Assembly: GCF_022427145.1 (NCBI RefSeq)
Contig: NZ_JAKSXN010000058.1
Span: 1 to 34,021 of the forward strand
From: Paenibacillus timonensis
Lineage (GTDB): Bacteria; Bacillota; Bacilli; Paenibacillales; Paenibacillaceae
DNA: 34,021 nt
Reading direction: 5' to 3'
The notes under the pieces are model-generated. The model did not search any database and was not told where the DNA came from. It saw nothing but the letters and a program-made list of their open reading frames with translations. The position numbers and the translations under genes are program-made. Within the stretch, counting starts at the first letter, position 1, and each line of letters opens with the position of its first letter. Positions 22,826 through 31,464 of this stretch are shown here, piece after piece.

Positions 22826-22886
22826 GCGTTTGCGCTTCATTTACGAAACTCCTTCGTAGCCGAATTTTTAAGGAGGCGAATGGTTG

Positions 22887-23891
22887 ATGCGGATCGTATT
22901 TTTGAACAGTCTGGAGAAGAAGAATGGCGGCACCGTGTTACGGGGGGCCCAGGTATGGATCGGGGAGGAGGAAGGCGTGTGGCGGATGGGTTGGAACGAG
23001 CTGACCGCCGACGGCGAGCGGGAGGATCTATGGTATGAAGGGGCCTCTTGGTCGGAGATGCTTCATGTCTACCGTCATCGATTGGCGGCCAAGCTGGGTG
23101 AGGGGTTTCGCCCCGTGATGGAAGGCATTTGGGATGAGAAGGAAGCGTTGACCGGGCGGGGCATGGCGGCGCAGAAGTTGTTTTGCTATAGCGAACTCAA
23201 CGGCAACGAGCCGGTTTACAACGAATTGACGGCATGGCGCCGGAAGAAAGCGTCATCGGAGCGCAAGGCGCCGTACTTGATCGCCAGCAATCGGTTGTTG
23301 CGGATGATCAGCGTATTTTTGCCGCAAACGGCGGAAGAGCTGCTGCAACTGCCGGGCGTCGGGGAGAATAAGGCCGGCGAATACGGCGCCGAACTGCTGG
23401 AAATCACGAAGGCGGCGGAGCGGAAGACCGAGTTTCCGCTGGATTGGGTTGAGCAGGAGATCGACGACGAGGTATTTCGTTCCTGGTTGTATAAGCAGAA
23501 GGAGGTCAAATACCGGGCCGAAATGGAGAAATTCAGCGTCCGGCGGGCGGTGCTGGAGGCGCTTGCCGAAGGGCTAAAGGTCGAGGATATTTGCACGCGG
23601 ACGGGCATCGAGCGGCGGGATGCGGTCGAACTGCTGGAGAATCTGGAGAAGGAAGGATACAATACCGACCATTTGGTGAGTGCCGAACTGGAGGAAATGC
23701 CCGAAGCCGAGCAACAGGCCGTTTGGTCAGCTTACGAAGAGCTGGGGGACGCGCTCCTGAAGCCGGTCCTGCACAAAGTATACGGAGCAGAGGCCGCCGA
23801 AGGCGGCAGCCTCGACACGTTGTACGAGCGTCTGCGCCTGATCCGCATCCGGTACCGCCGTCAGCGCGAAAGCGCCCGGCACGCGGGATAA
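22887..23891 (+). CDS. HRDC-domain protein with HTH-like C-terminus
   Basis: 334 residues. An HRDC domain (about 110-170, LTAWRRKKASSERKAPYLIASNRLLRMISVFLPQTAEELLQLPGVGENKAGEYGAELL) is the nucleic-acid-binding module of RecQ and RNase D, but no helicase or nuclease domain is seen. The C-terminal part (about 215-300) resembles the helix-turn-helix that follows HRDC in RecQ (VRRAVLEALAEGLKVEDICTRTGIERRDAVELLENLEKEG). ATG 22887 is chosen with AAGGAGGCG 10 nt upstream; TTG 22884 fits equally. Role unknown; likely DNA- or RNA-binding. Confidence 0.75.
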   Translation: MRIVFLNSLEKKNGGTVLRGAQVWIGEEEGVWRMGWNELTADGEREDLWYEGASWSEMLHVYRHRLAAKLGEGFRPVMEGIWDEKEALTGRGMAAQKLFCYSELNGNEPVYNELTAWRRKKASSERKAPYLIASNRLLRMISVFLPQTAEELLQLPGVGENKAGEYGAELLEITKAAERKTEFPLDWVEQEIDDEVFRSWLYKQKEVKYRAEMEKFSVRRAVLEALAEGLKVEDICTRTGIERRDAVELLENLEKEGYNTDHLVSAELEEMPEAEQQAVWSAYEELGDALLKPVLHKVYGAEAAEGGSLDTLYERLRLIRIRYRRQRESARHAG

Positions 23892-23987
23892 GAAGGCGGG
23901 TAGTGCGCTATGGTAGCAAGCAGGCAACAGCAAGGGCAATAACGGGGGCAAGTGCACTTTTGCAGTTCGCACTTTTCTTCACCTAAC

Positions 23988-24026
23988 CAAAAAGGCCAAC
24001 CCGGACTCCCAGCCCGTGTTGGCCTA
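23988..24026 (-). terminator. Intrinsic terminator of corA
   Basis: On the minus strand GGCCAAC pairs with GTTGGCC (24018-24024 with 23994-24000) around a partly paired loop and is followed by a T-run. Confidence 0.8.
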
Positions 24027-24059
24027 ACTGTTCATTGTTCAGATCGTCTGCACGTTTCC

Positions 24060-24995
24060 TTATATCCAATCTCTCTTCCGGAAGATGAAATACATGCCGA
24101 GACCCAACACGCCCATGATGCCGAGGACGATAAAGTAACCGTATCGCGAATGCAGCCCCGGCATGTGGTCGAAGTTCATGCCATAGATGCCGGTGATCAG
24201 CGTCAGCGGAATGAAGATCGTCGTGATCGCGGTGAACACGCGCATGATTTCGTTCGCGCGGTTGGCGATGGCGGCCTGGTAGGCCTCGCGTAAGTTGCCG
24301 ACGAGCTCGCGGAAAGTATCGAAGTTCTCGGAGATCTTCACGGCGTTTTCGTAAATGTCGCTGAAGTATTTTTGCAGCTGGTCGTCGATCAGCCGGAGGT
24401 CTTTTTTGTTCAGGATGTTGATGACTTCCTTCTGCGGCCCCAGCACCTTCTTCAGCCACAGGATTTCGCTTCGCAGACCGATGATTTCGTTCAGGTGCGA
24501 ACGTTTGGTGTGCATCAGGATATCTTCTTCGAGCTTTTCGATCTTGACCTCGATCCGGTCGCCGACGATGAAATAGTTATCGACTACCAAGTCGACCAGC
24601 AGGTACAGGAACCGGTCGGGCTCGCTGACCTCCTGCTCCCACAGGATCGGCTTTACCGCGCGCAGTTCGTTGATTTTCTGTTTAGTAACCGTAATGATAT
24701 AATGCCGTCCCAAAAATAGGTTCAAAGCCCGCAGAAAAATCTCTTCATCGTCATAGCGAATGCTGTTGACGACGATAAAATAATGGTTGTCGTAGGTTTC
24801 GATCTTCGGGCGCTGCTCCTCTTCGCTCAAGCAGTCCTCTACGGCCAAATCATGCAGCGAAAACAAGGGCTGCAGCAGGGCGAGGTCATCGACATCGGCA
24901 TCGATCCAATAGAAGCCTTCTTCCGGAGCGGTGGTCGTCAGTTCCACGTCCTCTACGGGGGTAAATACGCCGGCTTGGACATGACGGATTTTCAT
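24060..24995 (-). CDS. corA: CorA-type magnesium/cobalt transporter
   Basis: 311 residues, pentameric CorA family. An N-terminal cytoplasmic domain is followed by a long helical region (about 130-240) and two C-terminal membrane helices. The GMN signature lies at residues 272-274 in ITGIYGMNF, ending RKRDWI. Function: Mg2+ or Co2+ uptake. GGGAAAGGGAGTG precedes the ATG at 24995. It has an unusually long leader with its own promoter (see 24996-25290). Confidence 0.95.
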   Translation of the reverse strand: MKIRHVQAGVFTPVEDVELTTTAPEEGFYWIDADVDDLALLQPLFSLHDLAVEDCLSEEEQRPKIETYDNHYFIVVNSIRYDDEEIFLRALNLFLGRHYIITVTKQKINELRAVKPILWEQEVSEPDRFLYLLVDLVVDNYFIVGDRIEVKIEKLEEDILMHTKRSHLNEIIGLRSEILWLKKVLGPQKEVINILNKKDLRLIDDQLQKYFSDIYENAVKISENFDTFRELVGNLREAYQAAIANRANEIMRVFTAITTIFIPLTLITGIYGMNFDHMPGLHSRYGYFIVLGIMGVLGLGMYFIFRKRDWI

Positions 24996-25290
24996 AAGCT
25001 TTCACTCCCTTTCCCCGGGCCTGCCGGCCTGGGATGCTCTTGGTTGAGGCATAGGAAAGGGACGTACCGCTGGATGGCCGGAACGGTCAAACAGGCGTTT
25101 ATGCAAACACCGGGAAACGAAAGTGCCCTATGCGTTCCGCAGGCACCCAGCGGGTCGGTTTCCTATGCGATTGGTTTTCCTGGGTTGTCCTCTGCGGACT
25201 CGGGTCGCCTTCCATTCTCGGTTTCACCTCGCTATTTTCAGGTTGCTTGAACATTCGTCAAACCCTAGGCCCGACTGGGCCTAAAGGCAC
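24996..25290 (-). promoter_or_regulatory. Structured 5' leader of corA, class not recognised
   Basis: About 295 nt from the predicted start to the corA ATG. Near the start (25266-25282) TAGGCCC-loop-GGGCCTA forms a hairpin. Next, TCCGCAG/CTGCGGA encloses ACCCAG/CTGGGT. A further hairpin GGTGTTT-GCAT-AAACGCC spans about 25095-25112. Three segments can pair in alternatives: X GCATAGGAAA (minus, 25159-25168), Y GCATAGG (25127-25133) and Z TTTCCTATGC (25049-25058). Z pairs perfectly (10 bp) with X and 7 bp with Y. This resembles a riboswitch-like or attenuator leader. I did not recognise the M-box consensus. A 42-codon GTG ORF (25099-25227, minus) also lies in it. Confidence 0.55.
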
Positions 25291-25296
25291 TTGTCT

Positions 25297-25326
25297 AGTA
25301 TAACGCCAGCGAATGAAATGTTTCAA
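25297..25326 (-). promoter_or_regulatory. corA: Promoter of the corA leader
   Basis: Minus strand: TTGAAA (25321-25326), 18-bp spacer, TATACT (25297-25302). Start near 25290. Confidence 0.75.
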
Positions 25327-25395
25327 CCCAAAAGTATACTATGTGAGCCGGATTCAAGGGGTCCATGAACACCGTGTGATTTTTCTCGCAGGTTC

Positions 25396-25425
25396 TTGAC
25401 GGAATGCCTCCGGATACTTTAAAGT
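25396..25425 (+). promoter_or_regulatory. Probable promoter of the met operon
   Basis: TTGACG (25396-25401), 18-bp spacer, TAAAGT (25420-25425), about 55 bp before the SAM riboswitch. Confidence 0.55.
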
Positions 25426-25481
25426 GAATGTCAGGGAGTAGGCGCAATGCCCAGGCCCTCAACCAACTAAATATAGCGAAA

Positions 25482-25670
25482 TCTTATCAAGAGCAGGTGG
25501 AGGGACTAGCCCGATGATACCCGGCAACCGGCGATTATTCGTAATCGCAGCGGTGCTAATTCTTGCAGAACCGTCAGCATTTATAATGCTGAACGGCTTC
25601 TGAGAGATGAGAGAGGCGCATACCGGATACGTAATGACCTTTCTCCCCGTGAGAGAGGTCATTTTTTATA
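25482..25670 (+). promoter_or_regulatory. SAM-I riboswitch (S-box) with terminator
   Basis: The S-box consensus is complete: TCTTATCAAGAGCAGGTGGAGG (from 25482), ACTAGCCC then GATACCCGGCAACC, GGTGCTAATTCTTGC, and GAGAGATGAGAG near the end. A terminator AATGACCTTTCTC / GAGAGAGGTCATT with a T-run follows (25633-25668). High SAM should terminate transcription before metA. Confidence 0.97.
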
Positions 25671-25730
25671 AAGGCCCCTCGAACGGAAGATGATTTGATT
25701 CTGACGCTACGATTAAAGGAGTGAAACCAC

Positions 25731-26666
25731 ATGCCGATTAAAGTACCGGATCATTTGCCGGCCAAGGATGTGCTGGCGAGCGAAAACATCTTTGTCATGG
25801 ACGAAAGCCGCGCGTACCATCAGGACATCCGCCCGCTGCGGATCGCGATTCTTAACCTGATGCCAACCAAGGAAACGACGGAATCGCAAATCTTGCGTTT
25901 GCTGGGAAATACGCCGCTCCAGGTCGAAATCGTCCTGCTCCACCCGAGTTCCCACACCTCGAAAAATACGTCCGCGGAGCATCTGGAGATGTTCTACAAA
26001 ACGTTCGACGAGATCCGAAACCGCCGCTTTGACGGCATGATCGTGACCGGAGCGCCGGTGGAACAACTGGACTTCGAAGACGTGAATTACTGGGATGAGT
26101 TGAAGGAAATCTTCGAATGGACCAAAACCCATGTCACTTCGACCATGCATATCTGTTGGGCCTCGCAAGCAGGTTTGTATTACCATTACGGCGTCCGCAA
26201 AATCCCGCTGGCGAAAAAATGCTTCGGCGTATTCTCCCACACGGTGAACGATCCGAAGGTGAAGCTGCTGCGCGGTTTCGATGAAGTGTTCCAGGTGCCG
26301 CATTCCCGCCACACGGACGTGGAGCGGTCGGACATCGAGCGAGTGGCGGAGCTGCAAATCCTGGCCGAATCGGACGAAGCCGGAATCTACCTGGTGGCGA
26401 CCCGTGACGGCAAACAGATCTTCGTAACCGGACACTCGGAATACGATCCGGATTCGCTGAAATGGGAGTATGACCGGGATGTCGCCAAAGGGCTGGAGAT
26501 CGAGTTGCCGGTAAACTATTACCCGAATGACGATCCGACCCGCGCGCCGCGTTCTTCGTGGCGGGCCCATGCCAACTTATTATTTTCCAATTGGCTAAAC
26601 TACTATGTGTACCAAGAAACGCCGTACGACATCGATCAAACGGCCGATTTTGTATATGAGATCTAA
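25731..26666 (+). CDS. metA: Homoserine O-acetyltransferase MetA
   Basis: 311 residues, MetA family (class I amidotransferase-like fold). The catalytic residues are Cys 142 ([12 protein letters not shown]), His 235 and Glu 237 (VTGHSEYDP). Residue 111 is Glu ([13 protein letters not shown]); experimental work on this family links Glu 111 to acetyl-CoA use and Gly 111 to succinyl-CoA, so this enzyme is predicted to make O-acetylhomoserine. It is the first gene after the S-box, with AAAGGAGTG before the ATG. Confidence 0.93.
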   Translation: MPIKVPDHLPAKDVLASENIFVMDESRAYHQDIRPLRIAILNLMPTKETTESQILRLLGNTPLQVEIVLLHPSSHTSKNTSAEHLEMFYKTFDEIRNRRFDGMIVTGAPVEQLDFEDVNYWDELKEIFEWTKTHVTSTMHICWASQAGLYYHYGVRKIPLAKKCFGVFSHTVNDPKVKLLRGFDEVFQVPHSRHTDVERSDIERVAELQILAESDEAGIYLVATRDGKQIFVTGHSEYDPDSLKWEYDRDVAKGLEIELPVNYYPNDDPTRAPRSSWRAHANLLFSNWLNYYVYQETPYDIDQTADFVYEI

Positions 26667-26682
26667 AGTGGAGGGATTGCAG

Positions 26683-27873
26683 GTGGGGGAGCATAACAAG
26701 GAATGGCGCATCGAGAGCAGACTCGCGCAAATCGGATCGGTTGAGGAACCGGTTACGGGTGCGGTGAATTATCCAATCTATCAGTCCACCGCGTTTCGGC
26801 ATCCGCGCCTGGGGCAAAGCACGGGCTTCGACTATATCCGCACGAAGAGCCCTACCCGCAAAGTGCTGGAAGACGCGGCGGCGGCCTTGGAATCCGGTGA
26901 TGCCGGGTTTGCCTGCAGCTCCGGTATGGCTGCGTTGCAGACGGTGTTTACATTGTTTTCGCAAGGGGATCATCTGATCGTGTCGTTGGATTTATACGGA
27001 GGGACCTACCGTTTACTGGAGCGGATCATGTCCAAGTATGGCGTATCCGCCTCTTACGTAGATACTAATGATTTGGATGCTTTGGAACAAACGCGCCGGC
27101 CCAACACGAAAGCCGTAATCATCGAAACGCCAACCAATCCTTTGATGATGATCACGGATCTCAAGGCGGTATCGACATGGGCGCGTGCCCACGGGCTTCT
27201 GACGATCGTTGACAATACGCTGATGACGCCGTTTTTCCAGCGGCCGATCGAACTTGGCGCGGATATCGTCGTGCACAGCGCGACGAAATACCTGGGCGGC
27301 CATAATGATGTTCTGGCCGGACTTATCGTCACCAAGGGCGAGGAGCTGTCGCAGGAGATGGCGATCCTGCACAACTCGATTGGCGCGGTGCTCAGCCCGT
27401 CCGATTCTTACCAACTGATGCGGGGGATGAAGACGTTGGCGCTCCGAATGGAACGGCACGAGAGCAATGCGCTGGCCATCGCCAAATTCCTGCAGTCGCA
27501 TCCGCAGGTGGCGGAAGTGTTTCACCCGGGATTGGAGGATCACCCGGGATACGCGACGCAGCGGAAGCAATCGAGCGGCAACACGGGGATCTTCTCTTTT
27601 AAGGTGACGGATGCCCGTTACGTGGAGCCGGTGCTGCGTCATCTGAACCTGATCGCGTTTGCCGAAAGCCTCGGCGGCGTGGAATCGCTAATGACGTATC
27701 CTGCGGTGCAGACGCATGCGGACATTCCCGAGGAAATCCGAAATAAGGTAGGCGTGGATGACCGGTTGCTGCGGTTCTCCGTCGGCATCGAGCATGTGGA
27801 GGATTTGATTGCCGACCTGAGCGGGGCGCTGGAAGCGGCACGGCAGGAAGTCGAAGGAGGAAAAGGCGAATGA
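26683..27873 (+). CDS. metI: Cystathionine gamma-synthase / O-acetylhomoserine thiolyase (MetI-like)
   Basis: 396 residues, Cys/Met-metabolism PLP enzyme. It has FDYIRTKSPTRKVLEDAAAALE (PLP phosphate-binding), DLYGGTYRLLERI, ETPTNPLMMITDL, PLP lysine 202 in HSATKYLGGHNDVLAG, and SLGGVESLMTYPA near the C-terminus. It would join O-acetylhomoserine and cysteine (or sulfide). Start GTG 26683 is favoured by GGAGGG 7 nt upstream, 17 nt after metA. GTG 26668 and TTG 26677 are alternatives. The stop overlaps the next start (ATGA). Confidence 0.88.
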   Translation: MGEHNKEWRIESRLAQIGSVEEPVTGAVNYPIYQSTAFRHPRLGQSTGFDYIRTKSPTRKVLEDAAAALESGDAGFACSSGMAALQTVFTLFSQGDHLIVSLDLYGGTYRLLERIMSKYGVSASYVDTNDLDALEQTRRPNTKAVIIETPTNPLMMITDLKAVSTWARAHGLLTIVDNTLMTPFFQRPIELGADIVVHSATKYLGGHNDVLAGLIVTKGEELSQEMAILHNSIGAVLSPSDSYQLMRGMKTLALRMERHESNALAIAKFLQSHPQVAEVFHPGLEDHPGYATQRKQSSGNTGIFSFKVTDARYVEPVLRHLNLIAFAESLGGVESLMTYPAVQTHADIPEEIRNKVGVDDRLLRFSVGIEHVEDLIADLSGALEAARQEVEGGKGE

Positions 27874-29033
27874 GCGGGCAGGAGAAACGGGAGAACAAGT
27901 TCGAAACGAAGCTGATCCATTTCGGCAGCGAGGTGGACGAAGCCACGGGCGCATCCAGCGTACCGATCTATCAAGCGTCGACGTTCCATCACCACGATAT
28001 TTTTAATCCGCCGCAGCATGATTACAGCCGTTCCGGCAATCCGACCCGGCAGGCGCTCGAAGATTACATCGCGGTGCTGGAAGGCGGGGTGCAGGGCTTC
28101 GCGTTCGCCAGCGGGATGGCGGCGATTTCGACGACGCTGATGCTCTTTTCGGCCGGCGACCATATTATCGTGACCGAAGACGTGTACGGCGGTACATACC
28201 GGTTGCTGTCGAATATTTTGACGCGGATGAACATCGAGACGACGTTCGTGGACATGACGCAGCCGGAGTTGGTTAAGTCAGCGCTGAAAGCCAATACGAA
28301 AGCCGTGTATATGGAGACGCCGTCCAATCCGACGTTGAAGATTACCGATATCGCGGAAATCTCCGCCTGGGCGCGGGAGAAGGGATTGCTCAGCATCGTG
28401 GACAACACGTTCATGACGCCGTATTACCAGCGGCCGATCGAGCTGGGGACGGATATCGTCCTGCACAGCGCGACCAAATTCCTCGGCGGGCATAGCGATG
28501 TGTTGGCCGGTCTGGCGGTCGCGCGGACAGAGGAATTGGCCCGTCAGCTGAAATACGTGCAGAACGGTCTGGGCACCGTCCTCGGCGCGCAGGATTCTTG
28601 GCTGCTGATGCGCGGCATGAAAACGCTGGGCGCCCGGATGGCGCATAGCGAGATCAGCGCCCGCAAGCTGGCGGATTGGTTGAGCCGCCGGGGCGATATC
28701 GACGCCGTGTATTATCCCGGCCTGCCGGAGCATCCCGGCCGCGAGGTGCAGGAGAAGCAATCGACCGGCTACGGCGCGGTCGTCTCTTTCGACGTCGGCT
28801 CCGGGGAGCGGGCCAAGCGGCTTCTGAACCGGGTGAAGCTGCCGCTGGTTGCGGTCAGCCTGGGTGCGGTAGAGAGCATTCTCTCTTATCCGCCAATGAT
28901 GTCTCACGCCTCGATGCCGCCGGAGGTTCGCGCCGAACGGGGCATCACCGACGGGCTGCTGCGTTTCTCCGTCGGGCTTGAGGACATCGACGATTTGCTC
29001 GCCGATTTGGACGAGGCGCTTCGGAATAGTTAA
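27870..29033 (+). CDS. metC: Cystathionine beta-lyase (MetC-like)
   Basis: 387 residues, same PLP family and about as long as the upstream gene. It has HDYSRSGNPTRQALEDYIAVLEGG, EDVYGGTYRLLSNI, ETPSNPTLKI, PLP lysine 203 in HSATKFLGGHSDVLAG, and SLGAVESILSYPPMMSH. The order metA-metI-metC under one S-box gives a full route from homoserine to homocysteine. The 4-bp overlap with metI indicates coupling. Which of the two enzymes is synthase and which lyase rests on order and Bacillus precedent, so the two could be swapped. Confidence 0.85.
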   Translation: MSGQEKRENKFETKLIHFGSEVDEATGASSVPIYQASTFHHHDIFNPPQHDYSRSGNPTRQALEDYIAVLEGGVQGFAFASGMAAISTTLMLFSAGDHIIVTEDVYGGTYRLLSNILTRMNIETTFVDMTQPELVKSALKANTKAVYMETPSNPTLKITDIAEISAWAREKGLLSIVDNTFMTPYYQRPIELGTDIVLHSATKFLGGHSDVLAGLAVARTEELARQLKYVQNGLGTVLGAQDSWLLMRGMKTLGARMAHSEISARKLADWLSRRGDIDAVYYPGLPEHPGREVQEKQSTGYGAVVSFDVGSGERAKRLLNRVKLPLVAVSLGAVESILSYPPMMSHASMPPEVRAERGITDGLLRFSVGLEDIDDLLADLDEALRNS

Positions 29034-29053
29034 CCGAATTTATTGCATGAATC

Positions 29054-29075
29054 AGGGCCGCTCTTGCGGCCCTTT
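29054..29075 (+). terminator. Intrinsic terminator of the met operon
   Basis: AGGGCCGC, loop TCTT, GCGGCCCT, then TT. The T-run is short. Confidence 0.65.
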
Positions 29076-29195
29076 GGCGTTTGCGCCTGTAAAGCGGGTG
29101 CTGTTTTTCTGGGCGGACCTGTGTTACGATTGAACTATCATTTCAATTTTCAGGTATTCTGGGTTTTTATTTATTGTTCTAAGGAGGCAGTGATC

Positions 29196-30332
29196 ATGAC
29201 TGCAATCGACGATATATTAAACAAAGCGCTGCAGGGTGGACGTCTGGATCTGGAAGATACGATCCGGCTGTACGAGTCCGACGAAATCGAGAAGATGGGC
29301 CATACCGCCAACATCCTGATGGAGCGCAAGCATCCCGAACCGATTACGACGTTCGTCATCGGGCGGAACATCAACTATACGAACGTTTGCGACGTATACT
29401 GCCGCTTCTGTGCATTTTACCGTCGCCCGGGCTCCGAAGAGGGATATGTGCTTCCGGACGAATTGATTTTCCAGAAAATCCAGGAAACGATCGACGTAGG
29501 CGGCACGGAGATCCTGATGCAAGGCGGGACCAACCCGAATCTGCCATTCAGCTATTATACGGATTTGCTTAAAGCGATCAAGCAACGGTTCCCGGATATT
29601 ACGATGCACTCGTTCTCCCCTGCGGAGATTATGAAAATGAAAGAAGTGTCGGACGGCCTCTCGCTGGAGGAAGTGGTACGCGCAATCCATGCGGCGGGCC
29701 TTGATTCGCTGCCGGGCGGCGGAGCCGAGATCCTGGATGACCGGACGCGCCGTAAAATCAGCCGCCTGAAGGGCTCCTGGAGAGACTGGATGGACGTCAT
29801 GCAAACCGCGCATAAAATCGGCATGAACACGACGGCCACGATGGTCATCGGTTTCGGCGAGTCGATGGAAGAGCGGGCGCTGCATCTGCTTCGCGTGCGT
29901 GAAGCCCAGGATGAATGCATCCAAAACGGCTATCCGTCGGAAGGGTTCCTGGCCTTCATTCCGTGGACTTTCCAGCCGGACAATACGAACCTGAAAGCGG
30001 AACGCCAAACGCCGGAATCCTATTTGAAAACGGTGGCGATCAGCCGGATCGTATTGGATAACATCAAGAACCTGCAATCCTCCTGGGTGACGATGGGACC
30101 GGAAGTCGGCAGGCTGTCGCTGCAGTACGGCTGCAACGACTTCGGCAGCACGATGATCGAGGAGAACGTCGTTTCGTCCGCCGGCGCTACGCATAAAGTC
30201 AATATCGAATCGATTCTGTCCATTATCCGGTCGGCCGGAAAAGTTCCTGCCCAGCGCAATACGAAATACGAAATTTTACGTGTTTTCGACGAAGAAGCAA
30301 CGGTCGAACGCGATTTTATTATGCAGAACTAA
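29196..30332 (+). CDS. mqnC: Cyclic dehypoxanthine futalosine synthase (radical SAM, MqnC)
   Basis: 378 residues. The radical-SAM cluster motif is C-x3-C-x2-C (Cys 65, 69, 72) in NYTNVCDVYCRFCAFYRRPGS, with GGTEILMQGGTNPNLPFSYYTDLLKAIKQRFP and THMHSFSPAEI-type sequence, characteristic of MqnC of the futalosine menaquinone pathway. The related F420 enzyme CofH is less likely given NYTNVCDVYCRFCAF. Start ATG 29196 follows AAGGAGG 8 nt upstream. No other menaquinone genes are in the window. Confidence 0.85.
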   Translation: MTAIDDILNKALQGGRLDLEDTIRLYESDEIEKMGHTANILMERKHPEPITTFVIGRNINYTNVCDVYCRFCAFYRRPGSEEGYVLPDELIFQKIQETIDVGGTEILMQGGTNPNLPFSYYTDLLKAIKQRFPDITMHSFSPAEIMKMKEVSDGLSLEEVVRAIHAAGLDSLPGGGAEILDDRTRRKISRLKGSWRDWMDVMQTAHKIGMNTTATMVIGFGESMEERALHLLRVREAQDECIQNGYPSEGFLAFIPWTFQPDNTNLKAERQTPESYLKTVAISRIVLDNIKNLQSSWVTMGPEVGRLSLQYGCNDFGSTMIEENVVSSAGATHKVNIESILSIIRSAGKVPAQRNTKYEILRVFDEEATVERDFIMQN

Positions 30333-30447
30333 ACAGGTACATTGGCAATTTCCTGGCAGAACTGCCTTTCATTCCATGAACGGTTCCCGTATATCCGTTT
30401 CCTTCGCGCCATATACTTGGAGAAGGAAGCGGAAGGGGGCCAGGTTC

Positions 30448-31356
30448 ATGGATTTTTTTACCGTACGCGTCACATGCGGTTCCGCCGAATCGGAGGAACG
30501 GTTCAAAAGCCTGATACAGGATACCGTAAGCAGCTTACATAACCGCGAGGTTCAGCTTAAGTTTCAGGCGGCCGAAGGCGGGATGCTGGAGGCTGTGGTG
30601 GAAGACCGGCTGGACAAGGACAGCGGACAAGATCACCCGGAACGGCTGATCGACCTTTTGTCGCTCGGAATCGCGAAATACATCGTAGGCGTGAAGGAAG
30701 AAGAGATCGCCGCTCGGGTCATGAAACGGGATTACAGCTTCGAATCCCGGGAGGAAGGGCTACAAGTCCAACAGATGGTGGACTGCCTGCTGGCCGAAGG
30801 CACCGAATCCGGGAGCTCTCGAGAGGAACGCCAATCGTTGGTCCAAGAAGCGTTGCGCGAGTATTTGCGGGCATCGGGAGACCTTCACCTGGATGGATTC
30901 GCTATGTTTCGCCTAAAAGCCTATGAGGACAAGCTGCGGGAAATCGTGGATTTTGCCGTGGATGAGTATTTGCTGGATAAGCAATATGAGGAGTTTATCG
31001 GATTGCTGCAGTATTTCGTATATTTTCAGGAGCCTTTGACGCCGTTGGTTCATTTGATGCATAAACACGGCCATGAGTTTGCGATCCTGAACGAACAGTT
31101 TACCCCGGTTCACGTACCGGCTTCCGGCGGGGTCGTCGCGCGGATTGCCGACCAGGAAATGCAGATGGAAGACGTGATCGTCAGCACCTTGATCTCTCTG
31201 TCTCCGGATAAGATCCTGATTCATACGCAGGATCCCGATGCGCAGGTGATTACAACGATCTCGAGGATTTTTGGCGACCGGGTTGAATTATGTTTGCTTT
31301 GTCCACATTGCAAGCCGTTCCATCAGGAGTTTCGCCGCCTGGATCAAGGCAGATAA
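30448..31356 (+). CDS. ytxC: Sporulation-associated protein YtxC
   Basis: 302 residues with the YtxC pattern: IDLLSLGIAKYIVGVKEEEIAARV, LREYLRASGDLHLDGFAMFRLKAYEDKLREIVDFAVDEYLLDKQYEEFIGLLQYFVYFQE, and a C-terminal segment ending in CLLCPHCKPFHQEF, a possible Cys pair. The protein precedes thrS as in B. subtilis, where it is annotated as a putative sporulation protein. ATG 30448 is chosen with GGAAGGGGGC 8-9 nt upstream; an in-frame extension to 30280 overlaps mqnC. Confidence 0.85.
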   Translation: MDFFTVRVTCGSAESEERFKSLIQDTVSSLHNREVQLKFQAAEGGMLEAVVEDRLDKDSGQDHPERLIDLLSLGIAKYIVGVKEEEIAARVMKRDYSFESREEGLQVQQMVDCLLAEGTESGSSREERQSLVQEALREYLRASGDLHLDGFAMFRLKAYEDKLREIVDFAVDEYLLDKQYEEFIGLLQYFVYFQEPLTPLVHLMHKHGHEFAILNEQFTPVHVPASGGVVARIADQEMQMEDVIVSTLISLSPDKILIHTQDPDAQVITTISRIFGDRVELCLLCPHCKPFHQEFRRLDQGR

Positions 31357-31368
31357 GAGCAGGGTTCC

Positions 31369-31397
31369 TTGACGGCTCTAAAAGTTAGCATTATAAT
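31369..31397 (+). promoter_or_regulatory. thrS: Promoter of thrS
   Basis: TTGACG (31369-31374), 17-bp spacer, TATAAT (31392-31397). Start near 31404. Confidence 0.85.
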
Positions 31398-31424
31398 AAC
31401 TTGCAAGTATTCGCATCTTGATTG

Positions 31425-31452
31425 GCTTCGTGATCAAAGCTGATTATTGAAC
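31425..31452 (-). repeat. Dispersed repeat, short fragment E in the thrS leader
   Basis: Reverse complement reads GTTCAATAATCAGC then TTTGATCACGAAGC, matching the left end of copy A (3262-3290) with two or three differences. It lies between the thrS transcription start and T-box Stem I. Confidence 0.6.
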
Positions 31453-31464
31453 ATCATGAATAGC

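Noticed and set aside
24783..25250. Plus-strand open frame of 155 codons covering the 5' end of corA and its leader
   Set aside because: It overlaps corA antisense and the structured leader, has no ribosome site, and its product resembles no family.
24996..25290. Mg2+ M-box, c-di-AMP or cobalamin riboswitch upstream of corA
   Set aside because: The conserved cores I know for these classes are not present; only loose similarities such as GGTGAAACC were seen.
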